The notes under the pieces: generated by a model
The model's database searches: none
Told to the model about the DNA's origin: nothing
The model's input: the letters and a program-made list of their open reading frames with translations, nothing else
Part shown: in pieces, positions 1 to 13,167 of the stretch
How the letters are laid out: the number at the start of each line of letters is the position of its first letter
Position numbering within the stretch: the first letter of the stretch is position 1
Position numbers and translations under genes: made by a program
Source: Amaurobius ferox
Taxonomy: Eukaryota > Arthropoda > Arachnida > Araneae > Amaurobiidae
Assembly: GCA_951213105.1 (NCBI GenBank)
Contig: OX578133.1
Span: 140,046,813-140,110,812, forward strand
DNA length: 64,000 nucleotides
Reading direction: 5' to 3'

Positions 1-94
1 GGACACGAGTCCTTGTACCAATGGCACCCAAACTGGAACTTTGCGCTGCAAGTTAGATGCAGTGGATCACAGGGAAAATGTTTTTACAATAGAG
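1..94 (+). CDS. Candidate partial exon at window edge
   Basis: Reading frame 2 (from base 2) is open to base 94 and encodes 31 residues beginning DTSPCTNGTQTGTLRCK, with two cysteines and an NGT sequon, suggestive of an extracellular protein. It ends exactly at a codon boundary before GTAGGTAA, a good match to an animal 5' splice donor; the frame closes shortly afterwards. The other two frames contain stops or read less like protein. No domain is recognised, and the upstream part of the gene would lie outside the window. It could be a chance open stretch. If real, it is the only host coding sequence seen here, and the following DNA would be intron. Confidence 0.3.
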
Positions 95-1258
95 GTAGGT
101 AAATGTTTCATCCTCTAGAACAGTTATTTATCATATCAAATCCATAAGAAACTACGAATGTCAATTAAAAGAGAGTGCAAAGTATTGGTCAAACCCTCAA
201 GATTATCTTAAATATACAGCTAATTCTACCAGAATTTTCTTTATTCAGGCCAACTTCCTCAGACTTGTGTTTCCTAGTTATAAAATTACGGATAAGATTT
301 ACACAGATGCCGTAAAATAAATAAAGTATACAAATATACACTAGTCCAAAATACATGGTACGGAACCTACATAATTAACATGATGGCCAGTGCCTGTCAT
401 AAACTGTTTTTGTAAATATATATATATAGTTACATTATGGGAATTTGTGTGATATGCTGCAATTAAATAAATCATGATGGCAAAAGTATTAAGAAATTGA
501 TAATTATCTGCAAAGATATCGATATTCCAATTCACAGAAGAATCTGCCAATGACAAACAAGTCCGCATTTAGCAAGCTTTCGGATTTATAATTATCATAT
601 CTCCGTAATACCTTTAATGACATTTTATTTTTATAGTTTTGTTGCGAAACGGACTTAGCGACAGTCCAGATTTAATGAACAAATTAGTAGGTCCGGGACT
701 GCTCATTATAAAAGGATCTTACTCTAGAAGAGAGGTTGAAATATAGGGAGTCGGCACGTGTGTGTGCGGGGGGGGGGGGGGGGGGGAGGATGGAAAGACT
801 GCAGATTTCTGTGCTAGTGATTAGCATCCATTTTAGGGGCTCCACAAAATAGAGCAATGCTCACAGGGTTTTGTTAATGTTCTCGGGCAGGATGCTCAGG
901 GCAGCCAAGTTAGAGAAAGGCCGTGGGAAGATATGTGTAATTAGGATGACTTTAAATAAAGTCATTAAAATAAAAAAGAAAAAAAAAGAAAGAAAAAGAA
1001 ATAAGGTGGGGTGGGGCGGGGGGTATGTAAGTAATTTTGTAAGGCTGGGAAGGAAATATATCTTTTAAATAATACAAAATACTTTCGAGATCAAATGTAG
1101 GGAAAATACAAAATGCATATCTTCCGTAGAAAAGAAAATACAATATACTACAATATATTTATTGGAATATTAACATGGTCGTAAAATTACAATGTGTGTA
1201 AGTCCGTGACTTACAAATCTTTCTTGGAGAAAGCAAGTATGCTATTTAGGTGACGACA
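95..1258. other. Non-coding AT-rich stretch with poly-G tract
   Basis: No supported gene. The stretch holds a GT-rich segment leading into a run of about 19 G (768-786), then a purine-rich segment (960-1020) of A and G runs. The short open frames here are low-complexity artefacts. Confidence 0.6.
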
Positions 1259-1295
1259 ATTGTTTCGATGGCGTTACAAGCCCTCTTCTTCAGGC
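1259..1295 (-). mobile_element. Penelope-like tail motif (hammerhead-like core)
   Basis: On the minus strand the order is CCTGAAGAAG, a GGC/GCC stem-loop, then TCGAAAC. The same two-part arrangement is seen downstream of the GIY-YIG relic at 53331-53368 and inside the repeated ends of the Penelope-like element at 24629 and 25779. It is probably the remnant of the end of a Penelope-like retroelement. No coding part was recognised next to it. Confidence 0.35.
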
Positions 1296-2564
1296 CGAAA
1301 GCACAGGTAGACGTAGAACAGTATACGTTCTTAACAACTACTAAGAACGAACTGTTTGTTTGCTGAACGAGCATTTCCTGCTTATTCCTAACTGCGCTTA
1401 ATTAGGGCGTATCAAAGGAATTTATTTAGGGTGTATCAAAGGCGATTCTTTATATCGATCTTACAAGTATATAAGGTGGTGCTAAGTCAAGCTATGGTGC
1501 TTGACGACTTCTCCATACAATAAGAGGAACAGAGCATCTCCCAATGTTCCATCCTCTACTAGGTCTTGCTGTAGTACAGTATGCATGTTCTCATTCCTAT
1601 CCTTGGTCTTAGGCTATGTCAACACCACATTAGTGTGGTGTTGGCTCTGCCCAGCCCACTAACTTAAACGGGGTAAGTTGAAACACTCAAAATCAGGATT
1701 ACCAGACGAACAAAAGTTCTCATTCTGAAAGCTGTTTACTGCTATCCAGTTTTAGAGGCGGTTAACACTTCTCCACTTTTGAAAGGGACTGTGTGGAGGA
1801 TAGTGAAAAAAAAAAAAAATTCAAATTTAGAATTTCTTATCTTTTACTGTTGCTAACATTCCAAACTATTTATGTACTACAACACAGAACAGATTAAAAC
1901 TGGTTCTGACTTTTAGGGTACAATTTTTTACTTGTACCTGGGGTATCATTATTCAGTATAATTCAGATGTACTTGCAAGTAATTAAGATTACAGATCATT
2001 AAAACTCGTTTATAACAAATTTTTACTTACTTTTTCTTTACCTTTGAGGTTTTAAAGTGCATTTTATAAGATACAAGATAAAATTCTAGTCTATGAATTG
2101 TCTGTGATTGAAGTTATTTAAAATATAAATTTGAAAAACATATAATACAAACTGTTTCAGGGAGATTTTTCCTTCAAATTTTAAGGGCTCCCCCCCCCCC
2201 CCCCGATTTTTAAGGTCATTTTTTCATCTTTTAAAGTCTTTTTCCATCTTTTTAATGACATTTTTCAGAATAGTTAGGTCATCCGAATTTCGGCATCTAG
2301 TTATAACACGCCTATTTGCAAGACAAAATAAGGGGGTCTCTACGTCTAGGCCTAAAACTACTAAGGGTCTCTTTGCTTGCTCTCAACGGAATTTATCAGT
2401 ATCATTAAAATGCACCTCTATAATCTAGACACTCTTTAAATCGAACAAATATTTTGAAACCGTGAGGTGTTAAAGTTGTAGAGGATTAATTGGAACATCT
2501 AAAGCAGAATTAGGAAAATAATGTATCCCATGTGCTACTAAAAATGTTGAGCACTTTAAGAGCG
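1296..2564. other. Non-coding stretch
   Basis: No gene seen. Contents include a short direct repeat (AGGGCGTATCAAAGG and AGGGTGTATCAAAGG near 1405-1440), an A-run at 1806-1819 and a run of 15 C at 2190-2204. Confidence 0.6.

Positions 2565-2610
<46 letters not shown>
2565..2610. repeat. (ATA)n microsatellite
   Basis: About fifteen perfect ATA/AAT units in a row. Confidence 0.95.
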
Positions 2611-5449
2611 CTAAACATGCACGTGTATGACGTGAACTTCAGCTTTTTAAATATTGACTTGTATGTGATGAATACCACTGGTTTTTTGCCAATATTTTTT
2701 TGAAATTTTAATATTGGATTTTGACAACCCAAATTTCCTTACTCAATTCTTTACCGTTTTGTCCTTATGATGTGTTTCCGCGCGTTCTTGCATTGTGTCC
2801 ATGCATGTGTGTGTGTGTGTTGTTATGACGTCATTTATTTTCATATCTTAAATCTCTGATATTTTACACAGATATTGCTTACCCAATCTCAGTAAAACTG
2901 TCACAATAAAAGTTTAATCTCCTTTAATAATATAAATTTTGATTTTTGCACCATAGTTCACAACATCTGAAATCTTCACAAACTCACGTGGCGAGTCACA
3001 AATCGTCCACGGACCGGAGTTTTGCACCACTGACCAAAAGACCAATTAACATTTTAAAGGACAGATTTCGGCTGATTCCTACAAATATAAGATAAATGCC
3101 AGTTTAATACCTTGATAAAGCACCGACTAAGAATAGCACGTGATGTTGACATTAGGATATGTAAGCGACCTCAATATTGTGCTTTCACGATAAGCCTGAC
3201 ACTTCCCCACGATGAGCAAAAGTCGAGAAAGTGGCCAAGTTTTGCCCGGCCAGACAATAACATACCCAGAATCTGGCCCGAAGAACTATATTCTCATACT
3301 TTATTATTAGCTCGATGCCGGATGTAGGTCATTTGATTATTTTCAACTCAGAAATTCACATGATTGGAACTAAGAATCGAATACGCCCCCCTCCCCCACC
3401 CATCCACCCACACACGCACATAATTCCGACTATGTAAGGTGTTTCTTTGTATTAGCCTACAGTCTGCACTCTTTAAAATTTGATAATTATCGATTTCTGT
3501 TTTTATTTCTCTTATAATAGCCACTTGTTGAAACTCGATAAATATTGTATTTTACTTGTTATCACATTTCTATCCAGCCAAGGATATAAACAGATACAAT
3601 AAATATTTATATAGTATTAATAACTTAGTAAGAAAATGACAAAGGGACAAATGTTTTTTCTAACTTCCAGAGAAAGCAGAAACATGTGTTTTATGATACA
3701 GAAGGGGAGCGGCAAGGAGGAATCAACGAGATAGTATATACTACAATACTAGTTATAATACTACCTCGATGGGAGAAATATTCCATCCTCCTAGGGGAGC
3801 GGGGTTACGTCAAGGCAGAACGTGGAGCTAAAGTTACTCCCCCCAAATTAAAAGTGAGGGGACAAATGATCCAGCTAATTGATCGCTGATGCTCAGTAAT
3901 TATTCACATTGTTGCGCTTTCACCGATTATTACCGAGAGGGAACCCCCTAATATGGAACGCAGATATCCCAGCATGCTACTTTCTCCCCAATTCGGAAAA
4001 CAGGTGCCATTTTTTTCCATGTCAATGAATGGGGTAGTAATAGAGGGGGGAAGAGATTTAGGAGATTACTCTTGGAGATAAAGGGATTTTGAGAGGCAGA
4101 AAAATTTTGATTTCCTATCACTGAAAAGAAAAGTGAAAATATTACTTTAAAAAAAAAAAAAAAAAAACGTACTAGTCAGAACAATAGCAATCTAGAGTGA
4201 TAAAGAAATTAACCAATTTTAAGCCAAACGAGATTTCCAGCTTGCTATATGCCATCCATGAAGAAAAGGAGGGGAGGGAGGTGACAGAGTATCATTTTCA
4301 TTTATAACTTTCCCTATATAATGCAATAAACTTGCTTCTATCATAGTGACAAAATGATGTATAAGCTCCAAGGCACAATGTTATTAACGTTGAATTGTAC
4401 ATCTGTCATTTGCTCGGATGACAGCACTTAAGACCATTTCGGAGTACCCAATTAACTTATATTTGGCGCAACTCTAAATTAACAATTATTAATATTGATA
4501 ACATCCAGAATAAGCAATAGTCCATATATTAAAATATTTTAATAATTCATCAATTTAGCGTCCTTTTTGCAATTTTAACCAGATTTTTGTAAATTTGGGG
4601 AGACGTATCGCCAAGTTGGCGGTATTAATGACTAATTTTATATAAAAGACTACTGGCGAGTTGTTAAACTATTGCTCAAAGTATATTCCCTCGAGAATGG
4701 AACAAACTAGATCCGCGAGGATAATGTAGTAAATTTATCGCATAATATTACATATGAGAAGTGAACAATTTCACAATAGTTAATATATTTTTTCAATTTT
4801 GTGATTTTTTTTTATTTGGGTACGGTATCTCGAATTTCACTATGGAGGTCTGAAACTGTAAAACGTCTTAACAATAAATGTGAATACCAATTGAATGAAT
4901 GTTGGTATTATATTTATTCTATTTGTTTTAAGCATTTATTTATTATTGGCTGTATAGGTAAATATTAGAATATGGGGTGATAGGAGGGAGGCCCTTAATT
5001 TCATTAGGTCGTAAGTCAGGTCCTAAATATACAGCTGTTAAACATTAAACAAGAACATTACCTTTTTAACCTAAAAAGAAAAGTGAGGCACTCTGCTTCT
5101 ACTAACATAATGTGGTGCAGAATATTTTCTGGAGAAATGGTTCAATGGTTCACTGGGAATAAACCAACTATGCAATCTACTCATATTAGAACAGCGCAAT
5201 GAAGTGAGACGCACAGACAATGGCACTTAGTTTTCGAGCTTATTTTGGTGCTCAAGTTGGCGTATTCTACGTTTAGGTCTCACATTTTTTAATACAATTA
5301 CAGTGAAACTTTCGTAACATGCACTTTTAAATGTCGAATTTTTCTACATTTTGAAGAATTTCACCGTTTTGTTCAAAATTTCTATTTTTCTATGCATTTT
5401 TAATCGTGTTAGCTGAATTTATCCGTAACTTTAAAGTAATTTAATATTC
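2611..5449. other. Non-coding stretch
   Basis: No supported gene; the two open frames of 67-71 codons (3112-3327 and 3686-3889) have no recognisable domain. A segment around 4302-4400 is similar to 53136-53220 (shared words such as ATGCAATAAA and TTGATGTATAAG with small changes), so part of it is an old dispersed repeat. A 20-A run lies at about 4148-4167. Confidence 0.55.
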
Positions 5450-5457
5450 TGTAGTAC

Positions 5458-6105
5458 CAGGGCCATAGCCAGGAAGAAGTCAGAGCCCCCCCCCCCCCCC
5501 CCAAGAGGTATAACTCAACCCCCTCTGATGGAAATATTTAATCTTTTGTAGTGGTATGAAATTTCATACAACATGTCATCCAAATTTTGAAAAAAAAAAA
5601 ACTGCTTTTTCAGAATTTTTTTTATAAACTTCGTTTTGTATAGCACAGAATTAAGATTTTTTCGTTGCTGAATTTGTGGTTATATTGATAACCATCAATT
5701 TATTTACATATTTAACTTAAAAATATTCAATAAAGTTTTAAAAATGAAATTAGGACTATAGAATTTAGGGTACTTTTATATTATTGCGAGTTTCACCGTT
5801 ATACATTGCCAACTGATGAGCAATTATATAAATGAGTAATTAGATAGAGTATTACATTATCACGTTATACACTATCAACTGATAAGTAATTACAGTCAAT
5901 TTAATATTATGTGATACAATATATTTAATTATAATTAAAATATTTTTAATGCAGTAATTTATTAAAAACTAAAATTTAACATCTTGGTGCATTTCCCATC
6001 TCCCCCAAATGTTTTTTCTAGGGAGCGCCCCTCCTTCAAGGCTGTTGATCCCGCCTTGAATTTCACTCCAACCCCTCTTGAATTACATTTCTGGCTACGG
6101 CCCTG
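5458..6105. mobile_element. Non-autonomous hAT-like element
   Basis: The ends form short inverted repeats: left CAGGGCCATAGCCAGGAA, right (reverse complement) CAGGGCCGTAGCCAGAAA. The flanking 8-mers TGTAGTAC (5450-5457) and CGTAGTAT (6106-6113) agree at 6 of 8 positions, as expected for an aged hAT target duplication. A run of 17 C close to the left end (5486-5502) is a common companion of such termini. The 648-bp interior is AT-rich with no transposase reading frame, so the element depends on a source elsewhere. The hAT assignment rests on ends and duplication length. Confidence 0.6.
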
Positions 6106-6198
6106 CGTAGTATAATCGTCATTTCAATAACTAAAATTTTCATATACGTCTTTGCTACATTTAATTCAGTTTTCTTACAAGAGGCGTTATCGACTCTT

Positions 6199-7301
6199 TT
6201 TTAACACTTTACAACAAAGTTGAAAAGTGTTTATGACTTTGTTCATTCAACATTTTTTAAGCGGATTTAAAATTCACAAATTGCTTCGAAAATTTTAGGT
6301 AATAGTCAAATTGTTCCATAAAATATATAAAGAAAAATTCAGCTAAATATATTCAGTAGTTTTTTAAATAAAAATTAAAATAATAATTACACATCTTATA
6401 TGAAACGATCACGTGACCATGATATGAAACGATCACGTGACCCACTTCAAAATGATATATGGCATCCATCTTGTTTCAAATTCGTGATTTTTTAAAGTTC
6501 TTTTTAATTCATATTGAGCGTTGTATCCATCCTAAAATTACTTTATTTCTGCTTAAATTCTGTGCATCTACATACTAAAACAACACAATGACAATATATT
6601 TGAGTTTAAATTCTCTTTCAAATTTGATTATTTCTACAACTAAGCCTATTTTTCACCTATGTAAAATGTAAACAGCAAAATATGTAGAACGAGTTGTATT
6701 AGGATTACTGTATTTCTTTAACACAAAATAATTCAGTCCATGGAGTCTGCATGGCTGATATGAATGAAATATTAATTGATTTTATAAACAGAAGGACGAT
6801 TTTTTTCGATGAAGTTTTAAGCATAAAGTTTATGAATTGTAGCTCCATGGTCTTAATTTTTAAATAAAATAAATTATTATAGTAATGTGATGAATGAAAT
6901 GGAGAAAGTTATGAATGAAATGTTGCTTTTATAGAGAGAGCCAGGCGTGTTATTTTTTTATGACGTCATTTGAATTAATTTCAGTTGTTTTCGATGAAGT
7001 TTTCAAATATAATAAATTATCGTAGTATTATGATAATTCTAAAACTATTACCGAGGAATGTATAACATTTTAGAGATGTTTAAACCAGGCAATTTATATT
7101 TCAATGCCGTCATTTGAATGAAGTTCATTTTTTTCAATGAAGGTTTAAGTTTTCAAATATAATAAATCAATGTAGTATTGTGATAAGTTTTAAAATATTA
7201 CCGAGGAATGTATTGCATTTTCGACTTTTTTAAATAAAATTGCATTGAAGTTGGAAAGTGTTTCATAATCAATGCTTTAAGCATGATTGATCTTTCTTGT
7301 T
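6199..7301 (+). mobile_element. Family A repeat, copy 1 (internally deleted)
   Basis: Starts with TTAACACTTTACAAC and ends with TGATCTTTCTTGT, the shared termini of seven copies in this window. About 200 bp directly after the opening GACTTTGTTCATTC, including the GTCY microsatellite, are missing here. The interior holds two CACGTG boxes (6405-6440) and TGACGTCA (near 6961). There is no coding capacity. It is one arm of a large inverted pair with copy 2. Confidence 0.8.
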
Positions 7302-9651
7302 TTATTTATTTTAAATTGCGTTTTGATAATGAACTAACTCATTGTTTCATCATATCTTAGCAAATACATTATTGAATCTATTTTAAATAAAGATGAAATC
7401 GTAGGCGAACATGATGCCTGTGACCGCCTTAGTAGGTCACGAAACTTCTGATATACAATTTTAATACGATAGCTTTCGTAGTGAAAAGATAAAAAAAAAA
7501 AAAAATGAAAAGTCCGAAAAGCAAACCAAAATGAAATATTTTTCAACAAATGCTTCAGAGAGCATACATTTACTTTCAATAAAATTTTGAGTAAATTTCT
7601 GTTTTAATTAAATTGCCAAAATTTTAAGTTCATATAAACTTACTTAAAAAATAGGTATTTTAAAATAAATCATGCTGCAAAACAGATTAAATGTTGATGA
7701 CAATGTAGCAAGCAAGCTTCGCTCTATAAAGTAACATTGAATTGAAAAATAATTTTAAAATTCTGCAAGATATTTTTTATTATCTGTTCTGGCTGACTGA
7801 TTGAATGATAATATTTTTCAATCGATATTTGACTCAAAATACTGTTATTTAAACTGTGAAAACTGGTAAAATAGAAATGTAATACTATCGAAATATTTTT
7901 CACCGAAAAAAATTCATTTGAATCGTTTTCACGTCAAAAACAATATTTGGTGACTGTAAATATAATTCTTTGTGATATAGTAATAATACTCCCAGTAGGT
8001 CAAAACATTTATTAAATTATGTTTCTTTAAATAAATTTTATATGAAATTTACTCAATATTAGCAAATTACATAGTTTTTTATGAATTAGGTGAGTGTGTG
8101 TAATACAATTATGCAGGTGTTTTTTTGCTTGATTTAAGCTGTATTATTTCAAACGGTTCACCATTGTTTTACGCTTTATAAGAGCAGGTCAGTGTTTATT
8201 ACAAACTCGGAAGGTTACCAAAAGATATTCCTTTTATAGAATTTTTATTAAATCCGAAAGTTTTTTATGTGTAGTTCTCACCGTGATATCATAGCATGCA
8301 ATACATGCAATATTTATAGAGAAATAAACCAAAATGTAAGAGTATAAATTATGGCATCCTTTAAAAGAAGTAAAATGAGATTCCCCGCCTTGCGGAATTC
8401 CGGGATTATAAAATTCGTAATTCCGAAATCCCGGAATTGTAATCTCCAGTAATGCCCTCCGCTAACCGAAGGATCAAGAGAATGACACATTTTTAGGAGT
8501 TTACTAATATATGTATTCGAAATATTTATACCATGAACAATAACTTGCTTCCCTTAAAAATATTCATTTTCATTCACTCACGTTTTAAAGTCCCTTGAGT
8601 TGGTTGGCGTGACACCGAACAGTCTTAACGTAAAACATTCAATTAACCACACTTTTGCAACTTGGGGAAGAAATGGCACGATACTAAAAAGTTTTCTCTC
8701 AAGAAGGTGAAAAATTGAACCCCCATGTGATTAAAATGAGACCACACCGAATAATAAAAACCTAATCCATCTTCCTGATGAGAAAATAAATTATAAAACA
8801 TCACGCGACATTTACACGATACCGCCATAAAATTAAATTTTATTGTAATTCAACGTATAACTACCATTTTAAGAATAATTGAAAATTTTAGTTTGATAGA
8901 TCTATTAAATCACGAACCGACATGGACAACATGACAAGGAGGATCACGTATTCTCTGAAAGAAATCGGGACCAAAGGAATCATGTCCAAGCTGTTAAAAT
9001 TTACGCCATTAAAAATTTTTACACTTCGACAATATTTTATACAAAAATGGCTCTAAATTTGTTTTATTCAAAGCCATGTGCTATGTTAGATAACAAACGT
9101 GTTTCTCTGACAATAATATTCCGTATTACACCGTTTTTATGTTGTTTAACGAAATCTTATTATTTGGGCCTATGTCAAGGATATCCACAGCCGTTCAGTA
9201 TATGCATTGTATTGTTAGTTGAGATGTCTTGATCCATATATACTAGATTTTGGTCCAAACATTAATTTGGATTTGTTTTATTAATTTTGAATAATATAAA
9301 AGTATAGAGACGGTAGGGAATTAAATATGTAGAAAGAGGCCCATAGCCTATATTTCAGGGTTGCGACTCAAAAAACATAATAAAATTTACTGATTTTTGA
9401 AGGTTTTTCAGATAGGTAGGTTTTTTAATTCTCCAATTCACTAAATTTAACAAGAGTTAAAAATATGAAATGTAACAGTTATATTCTAATCTTCTATAGT
9501 GAAAGTGTAACCCACAAATGACGTTTCCAGATTATGGACAATACCGGGATTTTTAACCCATGTTCAGAATTGTCTCAAAAATTCATGTTTTTCCTGACTT
9601 TCAGGTAGGAATGGCAACAATATTTTAATCAACGTCAAGGTCAAATTACAG
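7302..9651. other. Non-coding AT-rich spacer
   Basis: Separates inverted Family A copies 1 and 2. A short palindromic motif, CGGAATTCCGGGATT with its partner CCCGGAATT, occurs at 8395-8440. The open frames of 61-81 codons show no domain. Confidence 0.6.
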
Positions 9652-10961
9652 ACAAGAAAGATCAATCATGCTTAAAGCATTGATTACGAAACACTTTCCA
9701 ACTTCAATGCAATTTTATTTAAACATGTCTAAAATGCAATACATTCTTCGGTAATATTTTAAAACTTCTCACAATACTACATTGATTTATTATATTTGAA
9801 AACTTAAACCTTCATCGAAAAAAATGAACTTCATTCAAATGACGGCATTGAAATATAAATTGCCTGGTTTAAACATCTCTAAAATGTGATATATTACTCG
9901 GTAATAATTTTAGAATTATCATAATACCACGATAATTTATTATATTTAAAAACTTCATCGAAAACAACAGAAATTCATTCAAATGAGGTCATAGAAAAAA
10001 TAACACGCCTGGCTCTCTCTAAAAAAGCAGCATTTCATTCATAAATAATTTCCCATTCATGTCATTCATCACAATACTATAATAATTTATTTTATTTAAA
10101 AATTAAAACCATGGAGCTACAAGTAATTTAACTCTATGCTTAAAACTTCATCGCAAAAAATCGTCCTTTTCTCGGTAAAGTCAATGAATATTTCTTTCAT
10201 ATCAGCTATGCAGACTCTATGAGCTACATTCTTTTGCGTTAAAAAATTACAGCAATTCCTATACAACTCATCCTACATATTTTGCTGTTTACATTTTACA
10301 TAAGTGAAAAATAGGCTTCGTTGTAGAAATAATCAAATTTGGATGAGCATTTAAACTCATATATGTATATTGTAATTGCGTTGTTTTAGTATGTAGATGC
10401 ACAGAATTTAAACCAAAATAAAGTGGTTTTAGGACGGATACAACACTCAATATGAAATAAAAAGAACTTTAAAAATCACGATGTTGAGACAAGATGGATG
10501 CCATATATCATTTTGAAGTGGATCACGTGATACTTTCATATCATGGTCACGTGATCGTTTCATATAAGAGGTGTTATTATTATTTTAATTTTTATTTAAA
10601 AAACTACTGAATATATTTCGCTGAATTTTTTTTTATATATTTTATGGAACAATTTGAATATTACCTAAAAATTTCGAAGCAATTTGTGAATTTTAAATCC
10701 GCTTAAAAAATGTTTGAAAAATTAGGTCCCATAGGGCTCAATGTATTTCATTTTTTCAACCCGGGTTCAATCCAAAACTAATTGGGTGATATTATTCATT
10801 TATATTCCCATAGATCCTACAGACCGTCTGAACAACATACTAAAATTTAATTTTGATTAAGTCATTTTTACGGCAGTTATCGTGATAACGGACAGACAGA
10901 CAGACAGACAGAATGAACAAAGTCATAAACACTTTTCAACTTTGTTGTAAAGTGTTAAAAA
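9652..10961 (-). mobile_element. Family A repeat, copy 2
   Basis: Near full-length copy in minus orientation, about 1.31 kb. It has all modules: opening TTAACACTTTACAAC (at the 10961 side), GTCY microsatellite (10889-10911), the CACGTG pair (10520-10560), and the closing palindrome ATCATGCTTAAAGCATTGAT (9667-9686). No open frame of note. It is inverted relative to copies 1 and 3. Confidence 0.85.
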
Positions 10962-11805
10962 GAAGTTATGCCCCTTATTTACGGGAAAGTGAAAGAAAAA
11001 GAAATAATGATACGTTATTAGAAAGCTAAGCGTGCTAGCATTCAGAAAATATAAATGAGTTATTAAAACGATTTTTACGAGTACATGTGCAATGGCACTT
11101 ATCTTTTCTAGCGTCTATATTAATAAATTTATAAAATTTGACTGTTATCGTGGAGCTGATAAGATGTTAGTTGTAAAACAGAAACAAATTTGAATAAAGA
11201 ACAGATTTAGACTTTATTAACATTTGAGCTATATTAAGTAATTTTTGTTTTTCTTTTTCTTTGTAATTATCAATAACAAAACAAATGGACTACGCCAGGA
11301 TAAAGTAGCCTCACAAGAAATATATTATTTTGGTTAGTTGTCATCATTGCAAAATGCACTGTCTTCTCAAATCAAGATGCAATTTGCAAAATCTACTAAT
11401 GCAATATAATTTTCAATAAGTATTTATTCTATGATTTTGTGGGATGAAATGAATATATCTCATTTCAATTAATAACAAATGCGAGGAAAAAAGAATTGAA
11501 TCAGTAGGAAAAGTCTTCCCTCCTAACTTTAGAATGTCATATTTTAAAAGAAATAAGTTATATATATATATATAAACTAACCTTCTAAATGTTCAAAGAG
11601 TTTAAATATAATATATTAAGCATGTACAACTAGTAAGTTTAACAAAACAAAAGTATATTAAAAAACTGTACATTTAAAATGGCATCTACTTATTGTGCTA
11701 TTTACTATAAATAAGATGAAATTAATAAGTTTGAAGAGATATAGTAAAACATTCATAACAAGCAAAATAATTCAATTTATTATCAGATAAGGCTCAAGAG
11801 AATGA
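10962..11805. other. Non-coding spacer
   Basis: AT-rich sequence with a short TA run near 11561-11573; nothing gene-like is seen. Confidence 0.6.
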
Positions 11806-12137
11806 TTGCCATCAATATGAAAAACCAGGAACAGCCCTTATGATTTAAAACGAATTGTAAAAATGGAGTGATGAACAAAGAATTGAAGGTAATGTAATTG
11901 TAAAATCATCATATAACTGTAAAACCTTTTTCCATTTATAGTACATAGGGGTAGTTAATGGTCTATTTGTTCACAGTAACAAGGTCATTAAATGAAATGT
12001 ACTTTTTGAAGGTGATGTTTTGTAGTCGCCCATGATAATTTTACAATTACATTACTTTCAATCCTTTGTTTATCATGCCATTTTTACCATTCGTTTTAAA
12101 TCATAAGGGTTGTTTCTAGTTTTTCAAGTTCCTATAC
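11806..12137. mobile_element. Foldback (inverted-repeat) element
   Basis: Two arms of about 105-110 bp, 11806-11915 and 12025-12137, are imperfect reverse complements (shared core CCCTTATGATTTAAAACGAA) separated by a loop of about 110 bp. No coding sequence and no certain target duplication. It is probably a short non-autonomous DNA transposon or MITE. Confidence 0.5.
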
Positions 12138-13167
12138 AAAACGGGCTTGTTTTTGTATGTCTGACCTACTCTTAAAGTTTGTATAAGACCTTTTAGACCA
12201 TCCTGTATAACTTTTATCTGAGCCATTCGGGTACCAGTAATGAAAGGGTGAAATTCGGTTATTTCAGAAGTTAAATCAAACTGTACTGTTTTAAAACTCT
12301 CAAGATTTCAGCTTTACAGTTAAGTCTACCATATATACATCCGACGTTATAATAGCTTGTTTACGACGTTGTAAATGTTGCACATGGACTTTATAAATAG
12401 CCTGTATTTTAGTATCACTGACTTGCGCTTTTCAAAAAAGTAGGTTTCACAATAGCTGGCTTAATAGGAAGTAAATTTTCACAGAAAAACATTAAATAGT
12501 TGAGTAGGACTGTCAAGCGTAACGCAATTTCGTGGAATTCCCATACAATGTCATAGGTGTACGATTCCAGTCAGAGATTTCAAGGACAATGGATTTATTG
12601 CTAGCATGTGATGCAATTCTTTTGCATAATACATATTTAATGGGGCGGAATAAAATTTTAGCAAATGTGAAACCAATAGCACTTTATTTCTTTTTATTAA
12701 TTATAAAAGATTCGTTTCCTTTATATAATCGTTGCATTGTTTAGAAAATAAAATGAAATTAAAAAGCGAACAGATTTCTGTAAACTTTTATCTATATAAT
12801 ATCCCTTTATCAATATATAATATGTAACATCCAAATTTTCAACCCCCAGCGGACCCCTTTAAGCATTTCCCACACACAATGAGAATGAAGAATAATACCA
12901 CTATTAAAAGCTTAAGATATGAAATATACTTACATAGATCTCGATAAACATGACTCCTACAATTCATCCGCTAGCTTATCATCGGGTTCATATCTTATCC
13001 GACAGAGGTTATAAAACCATATCTGCAGTTATTTTTATTCTATTTCTACTGATCTTAGTACAAAATGTGGATAGTGATGAGAGATTCGACTAGAAATACT
13101 ATAAAAAAAATTTTTTTTTTTTTTTCAATAACTTCTTGATGTCAATCATCAAACCAAAATTTTTAAC
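12138..13167. other. Non-coding spacer
   Basis: No gene supported; a 70-codon open frame at 12532-12744 has no recognisable domain and ordinary AT-rich composition. Adjacent A and T runs at 13103-13126 form a perfect short hairpin. Confidence 0.55.
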
